Assembly (NCBI RefSeq): GCF_000381365.1
Contig: NZ_KB905467.1
Span: forward strand, 1,051,268-1,115,267
DNA from: Bacteroides salyersiae WAL 10018 = DSM 18765 = JCM 12988
GTDB lineage: Bacteria; Bacteroidota; Bacteroidia; Bacteroidales; Bacteroidaceae
Reading direction: 5' to 3'
DNA: 64,000 nucleotides
The notes beneath the pieces are model-generated. The model saw only the letters and a program-made list of their open reading frames with translations, ran no database searches and was not told the DNA's origin. Shown piece by piece: positions 49,275 through 58,791 of the stretch (within the stretch, counting starts at the first letter, position 1; every line of letters starts with the position of its first letter). The translations under genes and the position numbers were made by a program.

Positions 49275-52200
49275 ATTTAAACCGTTCCTGTAATTTCTGC
49301 ATCAGTTCATAGAAGTTCGGTATGTAGACGGTGGCTAATAAAGTATTCATAGCCATACCGAAAACTACTGCCGCTCCAAGGGCAATACGACTTTCTGCTC
49401 CCGCACCGGATGCGAATAGTAATGGCATCACACCTAATACGAACGCAAAAGAGGTCATTAATATAGGTCTTAAGCGGACATGACCGGCTTCATAAGCAGC
49501 GTCTCTGATTGAATTTCCTTCCGCCCGGAAATCACGGGCAAATTCCACAATCAAAATCCCATTCTTGGCTGAAAGGGCAATGAGTAGGATAATACCGATC
49601 TGGGTATATATACTTACCGGAGTTCCCATTACAAAACAACCGATCATGGCACCGAGTAATGCAACAGGCAATCCCATAATGGCGGCTACCGGGCTTGTCC
49701 AGCTTTCATATTGTGCAGCAAGTACAAGGAAGGCCACTAATAGAGCCATCAAGAAAACGATAGTAGTGGTGCTTCCTGCCTGTGTTTCTTGATAGGCAAC
49801 AGAGGTCCATTCATAACCGAACTCCTCTCCTAAATGCTGACTGACAAGTTCTTGCATTTGCCGGATAGCTTCACCGGAGGAGGCTCCCGGTGCAACATTG
49901 CATGTGATGGCCGCTGTCTGGTACATGTTGTAACGGTTTATCTGGTTCTGTCCCAGTTGTTCTTCCACATCTGTGAATGAAGAGAACGGGACCATTTGAC
50001 CTTGAGCATTCGGCACGCTGAGTTGCAGTACATTGTCAATGACTTTTTGTGCTTGGTCACCAGCTTCAATTTTAACTTGATAGATACGTCCGAATTGTAC
50101 ATAGTCGTTCACATAGGCTGCTCCCATATAATAACCTAATGTGGCAAATACCTGATTTAGCTGAATGCCCATGAATTGTACTTTATCACGGTCGATATTC
50201 AGAAAATACTGGGGTACGTTGGCCTGATACTGGCTGCTGATAGAAGCTAATGCAGGTTTGGTGCGATAAGTATTGAGAAGCGTTCCGATAGCTTGCTGCA
50301 TTTCTGTCGGCCCCAGGTTACGGTTGTCTTCAAGCTGTAATTGTAAGCCTCCGGTAGCTCCCAGGCCCGGTATTGCAGGAGGAACCATTGCGAATATCTG
50401 TCCTTCCTGTATGCTGTATGCCATTTCATTGAAACGTTTTACAACGGCGGCGGCAGTATGGTTTTTCCCCTTTCGCTCACCCCAGGGTTTTAGTACGACA
50501 AAGTATGTGCCCGCATTGCTTTGTTCACCTCCCATGATAGAGAAACCGGAAATACCGATATAATTTTTCACTTCGGGATAGGTGTCGAGAATGGCGTTAA
50601 TCTGTTTGCCTACGGCCTGTGTACGTTCAAGGCTGGCTGCCGGAGGAAGTTGTACGACAGCAATGAAATATCCGTCATCCTCGTCCGGAACAAAAGTGGA
50701 CGGCCATTTTACGAACAAAAAGATGGCTATCAAAGTAAATGCACCGTAGGATACTAATGCTGCTACAGGGCGTTCGAGCAACCATTTTACGATACGGTCA
50801 TAAACTCCTTGAGTTTTGTCATATACTTTATTGAATCCTTTGTATATGAAGAAGTTGGATGGCTTACTCTTTTCCAGAAACAAAGCGCAGAGTGCCGGAG
50901 TCAACGTTAATGAGTTAAAACCGCTCAGCACAGTGGAAGCTGCAATGGTAAGGGCGAATTGTTTATACAATTGTCCGGAGATACCGCTTATAAGAGTGGT
51001 TGGAATGAATACGGCCAATAATACAAGCACTACCCCGACAATAGGACCGGTGATCTCTCCCATCGCTTTGGTCACTGCGTCACGGGGAGAATATTGTCCT
51101 GTTTCGAGTAGTCGCGAAGCATTTTCTACTACCACAATAGCATCATCCACCACTATGGCAACGGCCAGTATCAGCCCGAAAAGGGTCAGTGTGTTGATGG
51201 AGAAGCCAAGAGCGGCCATTACAGCCAGAGTACCGATGAGCGATACCGGAATGGTAATACACGGTATGATAACCGCTCTCCAATTTTGAAGGAAGAGGAA
51301 GATCACGAGCACTACCAGTAAGGTGGTCTCGAGAAAGGTGACGAGCACTTCGTCAATCGAAGCATTGATCACATCGGTGGTATCCAGCGTGACATTGTAT
51401 TCTATTCCGGAGGGAAAATTCTGCGCCAGTTCTTTCATTTTCTCTTTTACCCCTTTAGATACGTCCAGAGAATTGGAGCCCGGTTGCTGATAAATGGCAA
51501 TGGCTGCCGTAGGATGTCCGCGCAGCTGGGATACGACGCTGTAGGAAGCAGACCCCAGATCGATGCGTGCTACATCTTTCAGGCGTAGCATTTTTCCTTC
51601 CGATTCGCTGCGTAAAATGATGTTGCCGAATTCATCCGGTGACGAAAGGCGTCCTTTTACGCTCAATGTATATTGAAAAGCGTTCACATTATCTTTTCCG
51701 ATGGGTTGCCCTACGGTTCCTGCGCTTACTTCCATATTTTGGGCCTGGATAGCTTGATAGACTTCGGCGGGTGAGATGCCACGGATACGCATAGCTTCCG
51801 GGTCGAGCCAGATTCGCATAGAGTAATCTCCGGCTCCCATCACGTTGACGGCTCCCACACCCGGAACACGGGTCAATTGGTCTACAAGATTCAGTTTGGC
51901 ATAATTGGTCAGATAAAGGCCGTCGTAAATAGAATCTTGTGCTGTCATGGTGAGGAACATGACGATATTGGACGACTGTTTCTGTACAGTTACCCCTTGC
52001 ACCACGACAGGTTCCGGAAGGGACGACTGAGCTACGCTGACCCGATTCTGCACCTGTACGGTAGCCATGTCTATGTCTGTACCCACGGCAAAAGTAATGG
52101 TTAGCGAATAGGCTCCCGATGAAGATGAAGTAGATGACATATAGAGCATCCCGTCCACTCCGTTCACTTGCTGTTCGATAGGAATACCGACTGTTTGCGC

Positions 52201-52374
52201 CACGGTTTCGGCGTTGGCTCCGGGATAGACGGCGGAGACCTGTACCGTCGGCGGCGTGATGTCCGGGAATTGCGCCACGGGCAATATATTGAGTGTCACC
52301 AAACCCGCAACCACGATGATAAGCGCCAGTACAGTAGCAAATATGGGGCGGTTGATGAAGAATTTTGAAAACAT
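49273..52374 (-). CDS. RND efflux pump, inner-membrane subunit (HAE1 type)
   Basis: 1033 aa, AcrB/MexB-like. Twelve membrane helices in the usual order, the first being FATVLALIIVVAGLVTL. TM4 holds the proton-relay aspartates in AIVVDDAIVVVENASR. Porter-domain motifs include AVYPGANAETVAQTVGIPIE and VNVMGAGDYSMRIWLDP. It exports hydrophobic or amphipathic compounds with proton influx. Third gene of a TolC-adaptor-pump operon, 24 bases after the adaptor. Substrates cannot be told from sequence. Confidence 0.95.
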   Translation of the reverse strand: MFSKFFINRPIFATVLALIIVVAGLVTLNILPVAQFPDITPPTVQVSAVYPGANAETVAQTVGIPIEQQVNGVDGMLYMSSTSSSSGAYSLTITFAVGTDIDMATVQVQNRVSVAQSSLPEPVVVQGVTVQKQSSNIVMFLTMTAQDSIYDGLYLTNYAKLNLVDQLTRVPGVGAVNVMGAGDYSMRIWLDPEAMRIRGISPAEVYQAIQAQNMEVSAGTVGQPIGKDNVNAFQYTLSVKGRLSSPDEFGNIILRSESEGKMLRLKDVARIDLGSASYSVVSQLRGHPTAAIAIYQQPGSNSLDVSKGVKEKMKELAQNFPSGIEYNVTLDTTDVINASIDEVLVTFLETTLLVVLVIFLFLQNWRAVIIPCITIPVSLIGTLAVMAALGFSINTLTLFGLILAVAIVVDDAIVVVENASRLLETGQYSPRDAVTKAMGEITGPIVGVVLVLLAVFIPTTLISGISGQLYKQFALTIAASTVLSGFNSLTLTPALCALFLEKSKPSNFFIYKGFNKVYDKTQGVYDRIVKWLLERPVAALVSYGAFTLIAIFLFVKWPSTFVPDEDDGYFIAVVQLPPAASLERTQAVGKQINAILDTYPEVKNYIGISGFSIMGGEQSNAGTYFVVLKPWGERKGKNHTAAAVVKRFNEMAYSIQEGQIFAMVPPAIPGLGATGGLQLQLEDNRNLGPTEMQQAIGTLLNTYRTKPALASISSQYQANVPQYFLNIDRDKVQFMGIQLNQVFATLGYYMGAAYVNDYVQFGRIYQVKIEAGDQAQKVIDNVLQLSVPNAQGQMVPFSSFTDVEEQLGQNQINRYNMYQTAAITCNVAPGASSGEAIRQMQELVSQHLGEEFGYEWTSVAYQETQAGSTTTIVFLMALLVAFLVLAAQYESWTSPVAAIMGLPVALLGAMIGCFVMGTPVSIYTQIGIILLIALSAKNGILIVEFARDFRAEGNSIRDAAYEAGHVRLRPILMTSFAFVLGVMPLLFASGAGAESRIALGAAVVFGMAMNTLLATVYIPNFYELMQKLQERFK

Positions 52375-52398
52375 AGTGCTATATATTTAAGTTATTAA

Positions 52399-53520
52399 TC
52401 AGTCCACAGGATGTATTTTCATACCATCCCTTACTTTCATCAATGCTTTTGTCACATATCGCTCTTGGGGAGAAAGGCCGTCGGTTACTTGCCGGAGGCT
52501 GTCCCCTATCAGTTGCCCTATGGTGATATGCCGGTAACGGACTATGTTCGAATCATTTACAACATAAAGGTATTTACCTAATTGATCCGTCCCGATCGAT
52601 GCGGAATTGACAAGGATAGCTTGTTTCTGCTCGCCGTACGGAAGGGTTATACTGACGTATAGCCCGCTTTTGAGTATACCTTCCGGATTATCCAGATTGG
52701 CCCGTACGGTGAGAGTTCCTGTATTGAGATCTACATTAGGAGACAGATAGTCTAAAGTGGCCGGATAGGATTGCCTGCCATCTTTCCCCAAGTTTACGGT
52801 GACTGTGCGCGGGAGCTTTGAGGTCTCGGTTCCGTTTTGGGGAGAGCTGCTCATAAGCATCGATAACCATTGATTATCAGCTACATTAAAATAGGTATAC
52901 ATACGGTTGTCTTTGTACAGGGTAGCCAATGTGACGGGTTGTGCGGTACCGCTTATATAGCTGCCTATATCCATGGTATTCCGGCTGATCGTACCGTCGA
53001 AGGGTGCATGGATGTAGCAGTATCCCAAATTGGTGCGTGCAGTGTTCAGTGCCGCTTCGGCATTGCTGACGGCCGCTGTCGTTTCTGCTACATCCGATTC
53101 GGCTTGTAATACCTGTATCCGGCTGACGGCATCGCTTTTCAAGGCTTCGCGCATACGGGTATAATTGTTACGGGCATACGTCAGTTGTGCCTGAGCGGTT
53201 TTTAAAGCCGCTTCCGCTTTCGTCACATTGTCTTTATAGATGGTAGGTTCGATAACGAAAAGCAACTGTCCTTTCTTAACCCGGCTGCCCGGGGTGAAAG
53301 AGGTGGATTGTAGTGTGCCGTTCACACGTGCTACGAGGTTGACAGTCTGCTCTGTAGTCAGATAACCCGGATAATCCTTGGTCAATGTGATGTCCTTTAT
53401 GAGTGGGCTGGCTACGCTGACTTCAGGTGTGTACATAGCGGCAGCTCCGGCGGTCTCTTTTTTCTCCCGGCAAGCAGTAAGGAGCGGCAATGCGAGGAGG
53501 ATATACAATAATTTTTTCAT
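52399..53520 (-). CDS. RND efflux periplasmic adaptor, lipoprotein
   Basis: 373 aa from MKKLLYILLALPLLTACR; the ATG at 53520 is chosen because it gives a lipoprotein signal with lipobox LTAC (Cys17). The membrane-fusion fold shows a lipoyl half (VNGTLQSTSFTPGSRVKKGQ), a coiled-coil hairpin (KAEAALKTAQAQLTYARNNY; AETTAAVSNAEAALNTARTN), and beta-barrel domains (IHAPFDGTISRNTMDIG). AcrA type. It starts 22 bases after the outer-membrane gene. Confidence 0.94.
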   Translation of the reverse strand: MKKLLYILLALPLLTACREKKETAGAAAMYTPEVSVASPLIKDITLTKDYPGYLTTEQTVNLVARVNGTLQSTSFTPGSRVKKGQLLFVIEPTIYKDNVTKAEAALKTAQAQLTYARNNYTRMREALKSDAVSRIQVLQAESDVAETTAAVSNAEAALNTARTNLGYCYIHAPFDGTISRNTMDIGSYISGTAQPVTLATLYKDNRMYTYFNVADNQWLSMLMSSSPQNGTETSKLPRTVTVNLGKDGRQSYPATLDYLSPNVDLNTGTLTVRANLDNPEGILKSGLYVSITLPYGEQKQAILVNSASIGTDQLGKYLYVVNDSNIVRYRHITIGQLIGDSLRQVTDGLSPQERYVTKALMKVRDGMKIHPVD

Positions 53521-53542
53521 TGTTATGGTAGGTTTAGTTATT

Positions 53543-54937
53543 TTAGTTGTTCCAGCCACCCCCTAATGCCTGATACAAGGCAATCAATTGCAGCAGAGAA
53601 TTCCCCCGTGCCTGTACCAGCTGGTTTTCGTAGCTCAGCAATGATCGTTGTGCATCTAAGACGTTTTGGAAAGGGGTGAGTCCCTGCTTGTATAAATCGA
53701 GAGAGAGGGTGAGCGTTTCTTGTCCTTGATTGCGTACTTCCCGAAGGGCGACGATTTGCTTGATAGAGCTTCGGTAGGCGGTCATGGCATTATCGGTTTC
53801 CTGCACGGCGGTAAGTACTGTTTGATTGAATTGATCGATTGCTTCATCCAATTGTGCACGGGCCGATTTGGTGGCATTCACCAGTTTACCTCCACTGAAG
53901 ATGGTCCAACTTAGTGCCGGGGCAATTTCGTAAGTGAAGCTCTTATGTTTGGTCAGGTCTTTAAAATCTTTAGAGGCATATCCGACAGAGCCTTTGATGA
54001 AAACTTGTGGCAGCCAGTCCGACTTGGAAGCGCCTAATGATGCGGCCTGTGCATTGATTTGATGTTCAGCGCTACGGATATCAGGGCGTCTCATTAACAA
54101 GTCTGCCGGTATCCCTATGCTGATGGGTTCCATATAGTCGGGCAGTTCCCCTACCCGTTCCAATACGGGACGTATTTCTTGTGGATAGGTCCCAAGTAGT
54201 ACGGCCAAAGATGTAATGTATTGGTTTATACCGGATTCCAACTGTGGTATGGATGCTTTAGTACTGAAATATACCGATTTGGCCTGCGCCACGTCGAGCT
54301 TGGAAACAAGCCCGGTATTGTACCTTACTTCGGTGATTTTGAGTACGGCCGCTTGTGAGGCACAATTTCTTTCCACTACTTTCAGCTCTTGCTGAAGTTC
54401 TCGTAATTGGATATACGATGAGGCTACTTGGGCCGAAAGAGAGACCATGACGGCGGTGTATTCTTCTTTGCTGGCTGCAAAGGTCTCTTTCTGAGCCTTT
54501 ACCCGTTGGCGAATACTTCCGAAAATGTCCAATTCCCAGCTCATGTTGGCTGAAACATCATAATAATGTTGGGTAGATTGGGGCAGTTCGCTGGTATTGC
54601 CACTGGTTTGTTGGCGTGTCCATCCGGCATTGATCCCCACGGTGGGAAAGAATCCGCTACGTTCCATGCGTAAGCCGGCTTTGGCCATATTCATGCGATC
54701 GATGGCGGTGAGTACCGAGTAGTTGCGATCTACGGCAATGGAGATTAATGAATCCAGCGTGGTGTCTCCAAAAGATTTCCACCATTGATCGTCTACCGGA
54801 AGGGTTTGCCGGAATACTTCTCCCCCTTCCTCCCACGCTTGTGGCAAAGGGGTATCCAGATAATGATCCGCATGTTGTGCCGAGATTGCGGATGAAAGAA
54901 ATAAAAGGAGCAGCAGGCTCCATGCTCGCATATTCAT
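53543..54937 (-). CDS. Efflux outer-membrane protein, TolC/NodT family
   Basis: 464 aa with a signal peptide (MNMRAWSLLLLLFLSSAISA). The NodT hallmarks are DQWWKSFGDTTLDSLISIAV, SWELDIFGSIRQRVKAQKET, GVPADLLMRRPDIRSAEHQI in near form (IGIPADLLMRRPDIR) and two repeats of the TolC helix type. It forms the exit duct for the pump. There is no lipobox cysteine, so it is not the lipidated OprM form. It is the first gene of the operon, with an operator palindrome upstream. Confidence 0.94.
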   Translation of the reverse strand: MNMRAWSLLLLLFLSSAISAQHADHYLDTPLPQAWEEGGEVFRQTLPVDDQWWKSFGDTTLDSLISIAVDRNYSVLTAIDRMNMAKAGLRMERSGFFPTVGINAGWTRQQTSGNTSELPQSTQHYYDVSANMSWELDIFGSIRQRVKAQKETFAASKEEYTAVMVSLSAQVASSYIQLRELQQELKVVERNCASQAAVLKITEVRYNTGLVSKLDVAQAKSVYFSTKASIPQLESGINQYITSLAVLLGTYPQEIRPVLERVGELPDYMEPISIGIPADLLMRRPDIRSAEHQINAQAASLGASKSDWLPQVFIKGSVGYASKDFKDLTKHKSFTYEIAPALSWTIFSGGKLVNATKSARAQLDEAIDQFNQTVLTAVQETDNAMTAYRSSIKQIVALREVRNQGQETLTLSLDLYKQGLTPFQNVLDAQRSLLSYENQLVQARGNSLLQLIALYQALGGGWNN

Positions 54938-54958
54938 AAGTTCAGGTTTTTGAGAAAT

Positions 54959-54990
54959 GAAAAGTAAACAACTGAAATTTCAGTTTGTTT
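54959..54990 (-). promoter_or_regulatory. Operator palindrome at the efflux operon promoter
   Basis: AACTGAAATTTCAGTT (54970-54985) is a perfect 16-bp palindrome, extended to 54966-54990 by AAAC/GTTT with a one-base shift. A TACTTTTC box (7 of 8 to consensus) lies on the minus strand at 54966-54959. The palindrome fills the space upstream of the -7 box, a repressor position. TetR- or MarR-type regulators use dyads of this size, but none is encoded nearby. Confidence 0.7.
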
Positions 54991-55189
54991 AGAGGATGTT
55001 TGCTTTTTGTCTGACCAGAGTCTGATCTTGCTTCTTCTCTTTCCGGAAGAAGTAAGAGGAAACCATGCAGAATAAAAGTTATTTCGAAATCAGGTATTTA
55101 GTACTGTTTTGAAGTTTTTCTTTCCGGGAGAGATTGAGGGAATTCGGGACAATTCTTCCTTTGGAGGTGACAGTTACAGGATATAAAAA
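54991..55189. other. Rest of the intergenic region upstream of the efflux operon
   Basis: The gap between the efflux operon and the zinc-ribbon gene is 315 bases. Apart from the operator (54959-54990) and the terminator hairpin (55190-55221) I see no gene or conserved element in it. Confidence 0.5.
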
Positions 55190-55221
55190 AGGCCGCCTTA
55201 ATTTTTCATTTAAGACGGCCT
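55190..55221 (-). terminator. Terminator of the zinc-ribbon/Nif3 transcript
   Basis: AGGCCGCCTTAA pairs with TTAAGACGGCCT (one mismatch) around TTTTTCAT; on the minus strand it is followed by TTTTTTATAT. Confidence 0.85.
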
Positions 55222-55252
55222 GTATAGGTATAATTTACCTGGTAAGGGTTTA

Positions 55253-56083
55253 TTATTCTGCAGTTTTTCTTCTGATAGCTCTTTTGGTTGTTGGTGCCGG
55301 AGCTTCTTCTACTTTGTGTGCGATCTCTACGCCAGCCAATTCCGGGTCGATCATGATACGTCCACAGTATTCGCAAACAATTACTTTTTTGCGCGAACGG
55401 ATATCCAGCTGTCTCTGAGGCGGAATTTTATTGAAGCAACCACCGCATGCATCACGCTGTACGTATACGATACCTAAACCGTTACGTGAGTTTTTACGGA
55501 TACGTTTGAATGATTGCAACAGACGCGGTTCGATCTTTGTTTCCAGATCTTTCGCCTTGTCTCTCAGCTTCTCTTCTTCCTGTTTTGTTTCCGCAATGAT
55601 TTCATCTAATTCACTTTTTTTCTGATCGAGGTCTTTCTGTCTTTCTTCCAGAGCAGCGACACTCTTTGCTACTTCTGCAGACTTTTCCTCTTCTTCGGCA
55701 GAAAATTCTTTGATTCTCTTTTCGCATAGCTCGATTTCCAGAGTCTGGAATTCGATTTCTTTTGTCAGAAAATCATATTCGCGGTTGTTGCGTACATTGT
55801 CCTGTTGTGACTTATATTTTTCTACGGAAGCCTTAGCAACTTCAATCTCTACTCTTTTACCGGCAATTGCTGCTTTCAATTCATCTACTTCTGCTTTGAT
55901 CTTGTCTATACGAGTGCTCAGACCGGCAATTTCGTCTTCAAGGTCCTGTACTTCCAGTGGAAGTTCACCTCTCAACGTCTTGATCTTATCAATCTCAGAC
56001 AACATGGTTTGCAGTTGGAACAGAGTTTTCAGTTTCTGTTCTACGGTCAACTCATTTGGATCTTTTTTTGCTTCTTTAGCCAT
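55253..56083 (-). CDS. Coiled-coil protein with C4 zinc ribbon
   Basis: 276 aa. Residues 20-190 form a long charged coiled coil (LQTMLSEIDKIKTLRGELPL and QQDNVRNNREYDFLTKEIEF), followed by a zinc ribbon with two CxxC pairs (DACGGCFNKIPPQRQ ... VCEYCGRIM), then an Ala/Pro-rich basic tail. This is the pattern of the CdsZ/zinc-ribbon family found throughout bacteria; function unproven, with proposals of nucleic acid binding. It follows the Nif3 gene by 5 bases, a recurrent neighbour pair. Confidence 0.88.
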   Translation of the reverse strand: MAKEAKKDPNELTVEQKLKTLFQLQTMLSEIDKIKTLRGELPLEVQDLEDEIAGLSTRIDKIKAEVDELKAAIAGKRVEIEVAKASVEKYKSQQDNVRNNREYDFLTKEIEFQTLEIELCEKRIKEFSAEEEEKSAEVAKSVAALEERQKDLDQKKSELDEIIAETKQEEEKLRDKAKDLETKIEPRLLQSFKRIRKNSRNGLGIVYVQRDACGGCFNKIPPQRQLDIRSRKKVIVCEYCGRIMIDPELAGVEIAHKVEEAPAPTTKRAIRRKTAE

Positions 56084-56088
56084 TTTAC

Positions 56089-57183
56089 TTATAAATATTT
56101 TATGGGATTCGTGTTTACTTTACTAAATTGGAGTGCAAAATTAGGAAATAAATCCCGGATTATGGAATAAAAAATTTCTTTTGTATACTGTTCGCTTTCG
56201 TAATGTCCTATTTCCGCCATCAGAATATCCGATTCGTGGCCGAAATAGTCATGATATCTGATTTCACCGGTGATAAATACGTCCGCCCTGTTGCTGATGG
56301 CCAGTGGCAGTAAGAAAGCACCTGCCCCGCCACAAAGTGCTACCGTCTGTATTTCACGTCCGGACAATTTATTGTGCTTTATGCAACCTACTTCAAAAGT
56401 CTTCTTGATGCGTTTCAAAAACTCCAGTTCTGTTTCCGGAACTGCGAGTTCGCCTATGATACCCGCACCGGCCTGCTGCCAGGCGTTTTGTAGCGGATAA
56501 ATATCGAATGCCGGTTCCTCATAAGGATGCATGGCAAGCAATGTACGGATCGCTTCTCCTTTTTTATATGCGGGAAGAATGGTTTCAATTCTTATTTCCT
56601 TTTCGTGATGAAGTTCTCCGATGTTCCCGCAAAAAGGATTACTTCCTTCCTGTGCCCGGAACGTGCCTTCTCCTTCGAGGTTATAACTGCATGAATCATA
56701 GTTACCTATATGTCCGCATCCCATGGAAAACAAGGCATTCCGTACTGCATCAGCCTGTGCTGCCGGTACGAATGTAACGAGTTTCACCAGATTATTCTCT
56801 TTCGGTTCAAGTACACGGACATTCTTCAACCCGATTTTTTCTGCTATCTTGAAGTTGACTCCGCCCGGAGCATTATCCAAATTGGTGTGTGCCGAGTAGA
56901 TGACAATATCATTCTTGATTGCCTTTAATATACAGCGCTCTACATAATCCTTTCCGGTGATGGACTTATAACCTTTAAAAATAAGGGGATGGTGCGATAT
57001 AATGAGATTATACCCCATTGCAATAGCTTCATCAATGACAGATTCAGTGACGTCAAGACACAACAAAGCCCCTGTTGCTTCCGCATCTGTCAATCCTATT
57101 TGCAGGCCGGCATTATCAAATCCGTCTTGCAATGGCAGAGGCGCGAACCGTTCAAGGGCGCTTACAATCTCTTTAATTTTCAT
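56089..57183 (-). CDS. Nif3-like dinuclear metal center protein
   Basis: 364 aa. N-terminal Nif3 half (QDGFDNAGLQIGLTDAEATG, LIISHHPLIFKGYKSI with the metal-binding histidines HH), a middle PII/CutA-like insert (about 125-240, VKLVTFVPAAQADAVRNALF), and the C-terminal half (GGAGAFLLPLAISNRADVFI, TGEIRYHDYF, IGHYESEQYT) with the remaining ligands. The insert makes it the long form of the family. Members bind two metals; some act as GTP cyclohydrolase-like or iron-related proteins, but the substrate is unknown. Confidence 0.9.
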   Translation of the reverse strand: MKIKEIVSALERFAPLPLQDGFDNAGLQIGLTDAEATGALLCLDVTESVIDEAIAMGYNLIISHHPLIFKGYKSITGKDYVERCILKAIKNDIVIYSAHTNLDNAPGGVNFKIAEKIGLKNVRVLEPKENNLVKLVTFVPAAQADAVRNALFSMGCGHIGNYDSCSYNLEGEGTFRAQEGSNPFCGNIGELHHEKEIRIETILPAYKKGEAIRTLLAMHPYEEPAFDIYPLQNAWQQAGAGIIGELAVPETELEFLKRIKKTFEVGCIKHNKLSGREIQTVALCGGAGAFLLPLAISNRADVFITGEIRYHDYFGHESDILMAEIGHYESEQYTKEIFYSIIRDLFPNFALQFSKVNTNPIKYL

Positions 57184-57328
57184 TATTGTAGAAAATTTGG
57201 TTGCAAATATAAGAAAAAAGAAAGGAAGAAGTATGACTTTTATCGTTTTTTAGTACATTTGTAGAAATTCGGAGCAGCGAGCAATACTTGCAACTTCGTT
57301 ATTTACCGGATCTTGCGGCAAAGTTTAA

Positions 57329-57715
57329 TTAAACGGTTATTTCTACCAGGTTTCCGTCCGGATCGAGAATGGCGCTTTCAAAGAAGCCGTCTCCCGTAGT
57401 GCGGGGTTCGCTGGCAACTGTAAATCCGTCACGGCGCAGACGTTCTGTGAGTGCGAGTACTGCGTCTTTACTTCCAGTTGAGAAAGAAAAATGTGCTAAT
57501 CCGATATGGGGAATGTTATCTGCCGGAGAAGTAACATCTGTTTTGCGCATAATTTCTATTAGAGCGCTTTCCTCGTCAAAGCTCACAAGATAGGATTCGA
57601 AGCCTTTCAAAGGATTGATATACTTCTCATTACCGGTTCCTTTAAAATAAGTGATGTAGAAATCTTTTAGCTCTTCCAACCGGGTGGTCCAGAGCGCAAT
57701 GTGGTGAATGTGCAT
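57329..57715 (-). CDS. VOC family protein (glyoxalase-like)
   Basis: 128 aa, two beta-alpha-beta-beta-beta units: HIHHIALWTTRLEELKDFYI, then GLAHFSFSTGSKDAVLALTE and AILDPDGNLVEITV. The metal ligands expected at the first His, the mid-chain His (LAHFSF) and the C-terminal Glu are present. It may act as a lyase, dioxygenase or resistance-type binding protein. It lies 25 bases after an acetyltransferase gene on the same strand. Confidence 0.85.
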   Translation of the reverse strand: MHIHHIALWTTRLEELKDFYITYFKGTGNEKYINPLKGFESYLVSFDEESALIEIMRKTDVTSPADNIPHIGLAHFSFSTGSKDAVLALTERLRRDGFTVASEPRTTGDGFFESAILDPDGNLVEITV

Positions 57716-57740
57716 ATAAGTCTGTTTTTATTAATGATGA

Positions 57741-58247
57741 TTATTCTTCTTTTAAAAGAGCATAATAATGAAAGTCGAGTATCTTGCCATTCTTGATAAC
57801 TGCTTTTCTCAAAATGGCTTCTTTTTTGAAACCGGCTTTCTCCAAAACTTTCATCGAGGGAATGTTGTATTCGAATACTCCGGCATAAATACGCATGACC
57901 GGTAGGGTTTCAAAAGCATATTTTATAGCTTTCTGCACAGCCGAGGTCATAATTCCCCGCCCCCAATATTGCTCACCTAACCAATATCCTATTTCGGCTG
58001 AAATTCTTTCTACATCGCTTCCTATAACAAAACCTACGCCTCCAACCGCTTTTCCATCTATGTCTATGGCAAAGTTCTCTGCCGGACCTTCATGCTCCAT
58101 ATTCATTTTAATGAAATTCTCTGCATCTTCTTCCGTATAAGGATGTGGCAAACCGTCGCGGGTATTGTTCCATATATTTATATTATTGATATGAAAAGTT
58201 AATGAAGGTATATCTTCCGGTGTCCAAACTCTTAATTGGTGGTTCAT
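57741..58247 (-). CDS. GNAT-family N-acetyltransferase
   Basis: 168 aa. RimJ/RimL-like GNAT: VWTPEDIPSLTFHINNINIW, IGYWLGEQYWGRGIMTSAVQ (acetyl-CoA loop Q/R-x-x-G-x-G/A form), VFEYNIPSMKVLEKAGFKKE. It probably acetylates an amino group of a protein or small molecule. It is transcribed with the VOC gene and divergent from a second GNAT gene. Confidence 0.88.
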   Translation of the reverse strand: MNHQLRVWTPEDIPSLTFHINNINIWNNTRDGLPHPYTEEDAENFIKMNMEHEGPAENFAIDIDGKAVGGVGFVIGSDVERISAEIGYWLGEQYWGRGIMTSAVQKAIKYAFETLPVMRIYAGVFEYNIPSMKVLEKAGFKKEAILRKAVIKNGKILDFHYYALLKEE

Positions 58248-58325
58248 GATGTAGATTCGCTAAATGATTGTATATTTGCAAATATAGACAAAGTTGGTTG
58301 TAAACAATTTGATTTGAATCAAAAT

Positions 58326-58757
58326 ATGATAAGAAGTTATAATTCTCAGGATGCTGACCGGGTAATCCGTATTTGGCTGGAGGCTTCCATTCTTGCCCAT
58401 CATTTTATCCCTGCCATGTATTGGATTGGTAAACAGGATGATATGCGGAATATTTATCTTCCTGCAAGCAATACTTATGTGTTTGAAGATGAAAATATTA
58501 GGTTGATACAAGGGTTTATTTCTATGACCGGCAATTATCTGGCTGCTCTATTCGTAATCCCCGAATCACAGGGAACGGGCATTGGAAAAGCGTTGTTGGA
58601 ACATGTAAAGGAGAGGCATACGGAAATTACATTGAATGTTTATGCCAAAAATGAATCGTCCGTTCTTTTTTATGAGAAACAGGGATTCCGGTTGATAGAG
58701 GAACAGATAGAAGAAGGAACCGGTGAAAAAGAATTTATAATGAGGTGGAATAGATAA
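58326..58757 (+). CDS. GNAT-family N-acetyltransferase
   Basis: 143 aa from MIRSYNSQDADRVIRIWLEA; the ATG at 58326 is chosen since the 30 upstream codons lack GNAT similarity and cover the promoter region. Acetyl-CoA-binding signature ESQGTGIGKALLEHVKERHT and late NVYAKNESSVLFYEKQGFRL. It is similar in fold only to the divergent neighbour, not a recent duplicate. Confidence 0.88.
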   Translation: MIRSYNSQDADRVIRIWLEASILAHHFIPAMYWIGKQDDMRNIYLPASNTYVFEDENIRLIQGFISMTGNYLAALFVIPESQGTGIGKALLEHVKERHTEITLNVYAKNESSVLFYEKQGFRLIEEQIEEGTGEKEFIMRWNR

Positions 58758-58791
58758 TTATATGATTAATAATATATTAAATATAGATTAG

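Noticed and set aside
53521..53559. Longer start for the efflux adaptor
   Set aside because: It would hide the lipoprotein signal starting at MKKLLYILL and overlap the upstream gene.
57254..57328. Small RNA starting at a plus-strand TACATTTG box
   Set aside because: Only the -7 box is seen, with no -33 element or clear terminator.
58236..58325. Longer start for the plus-strand acetyltransferase
   Set aside because: The 30 extra residues have no GNAT similarity and overlap the divergent gene by 12 bases.
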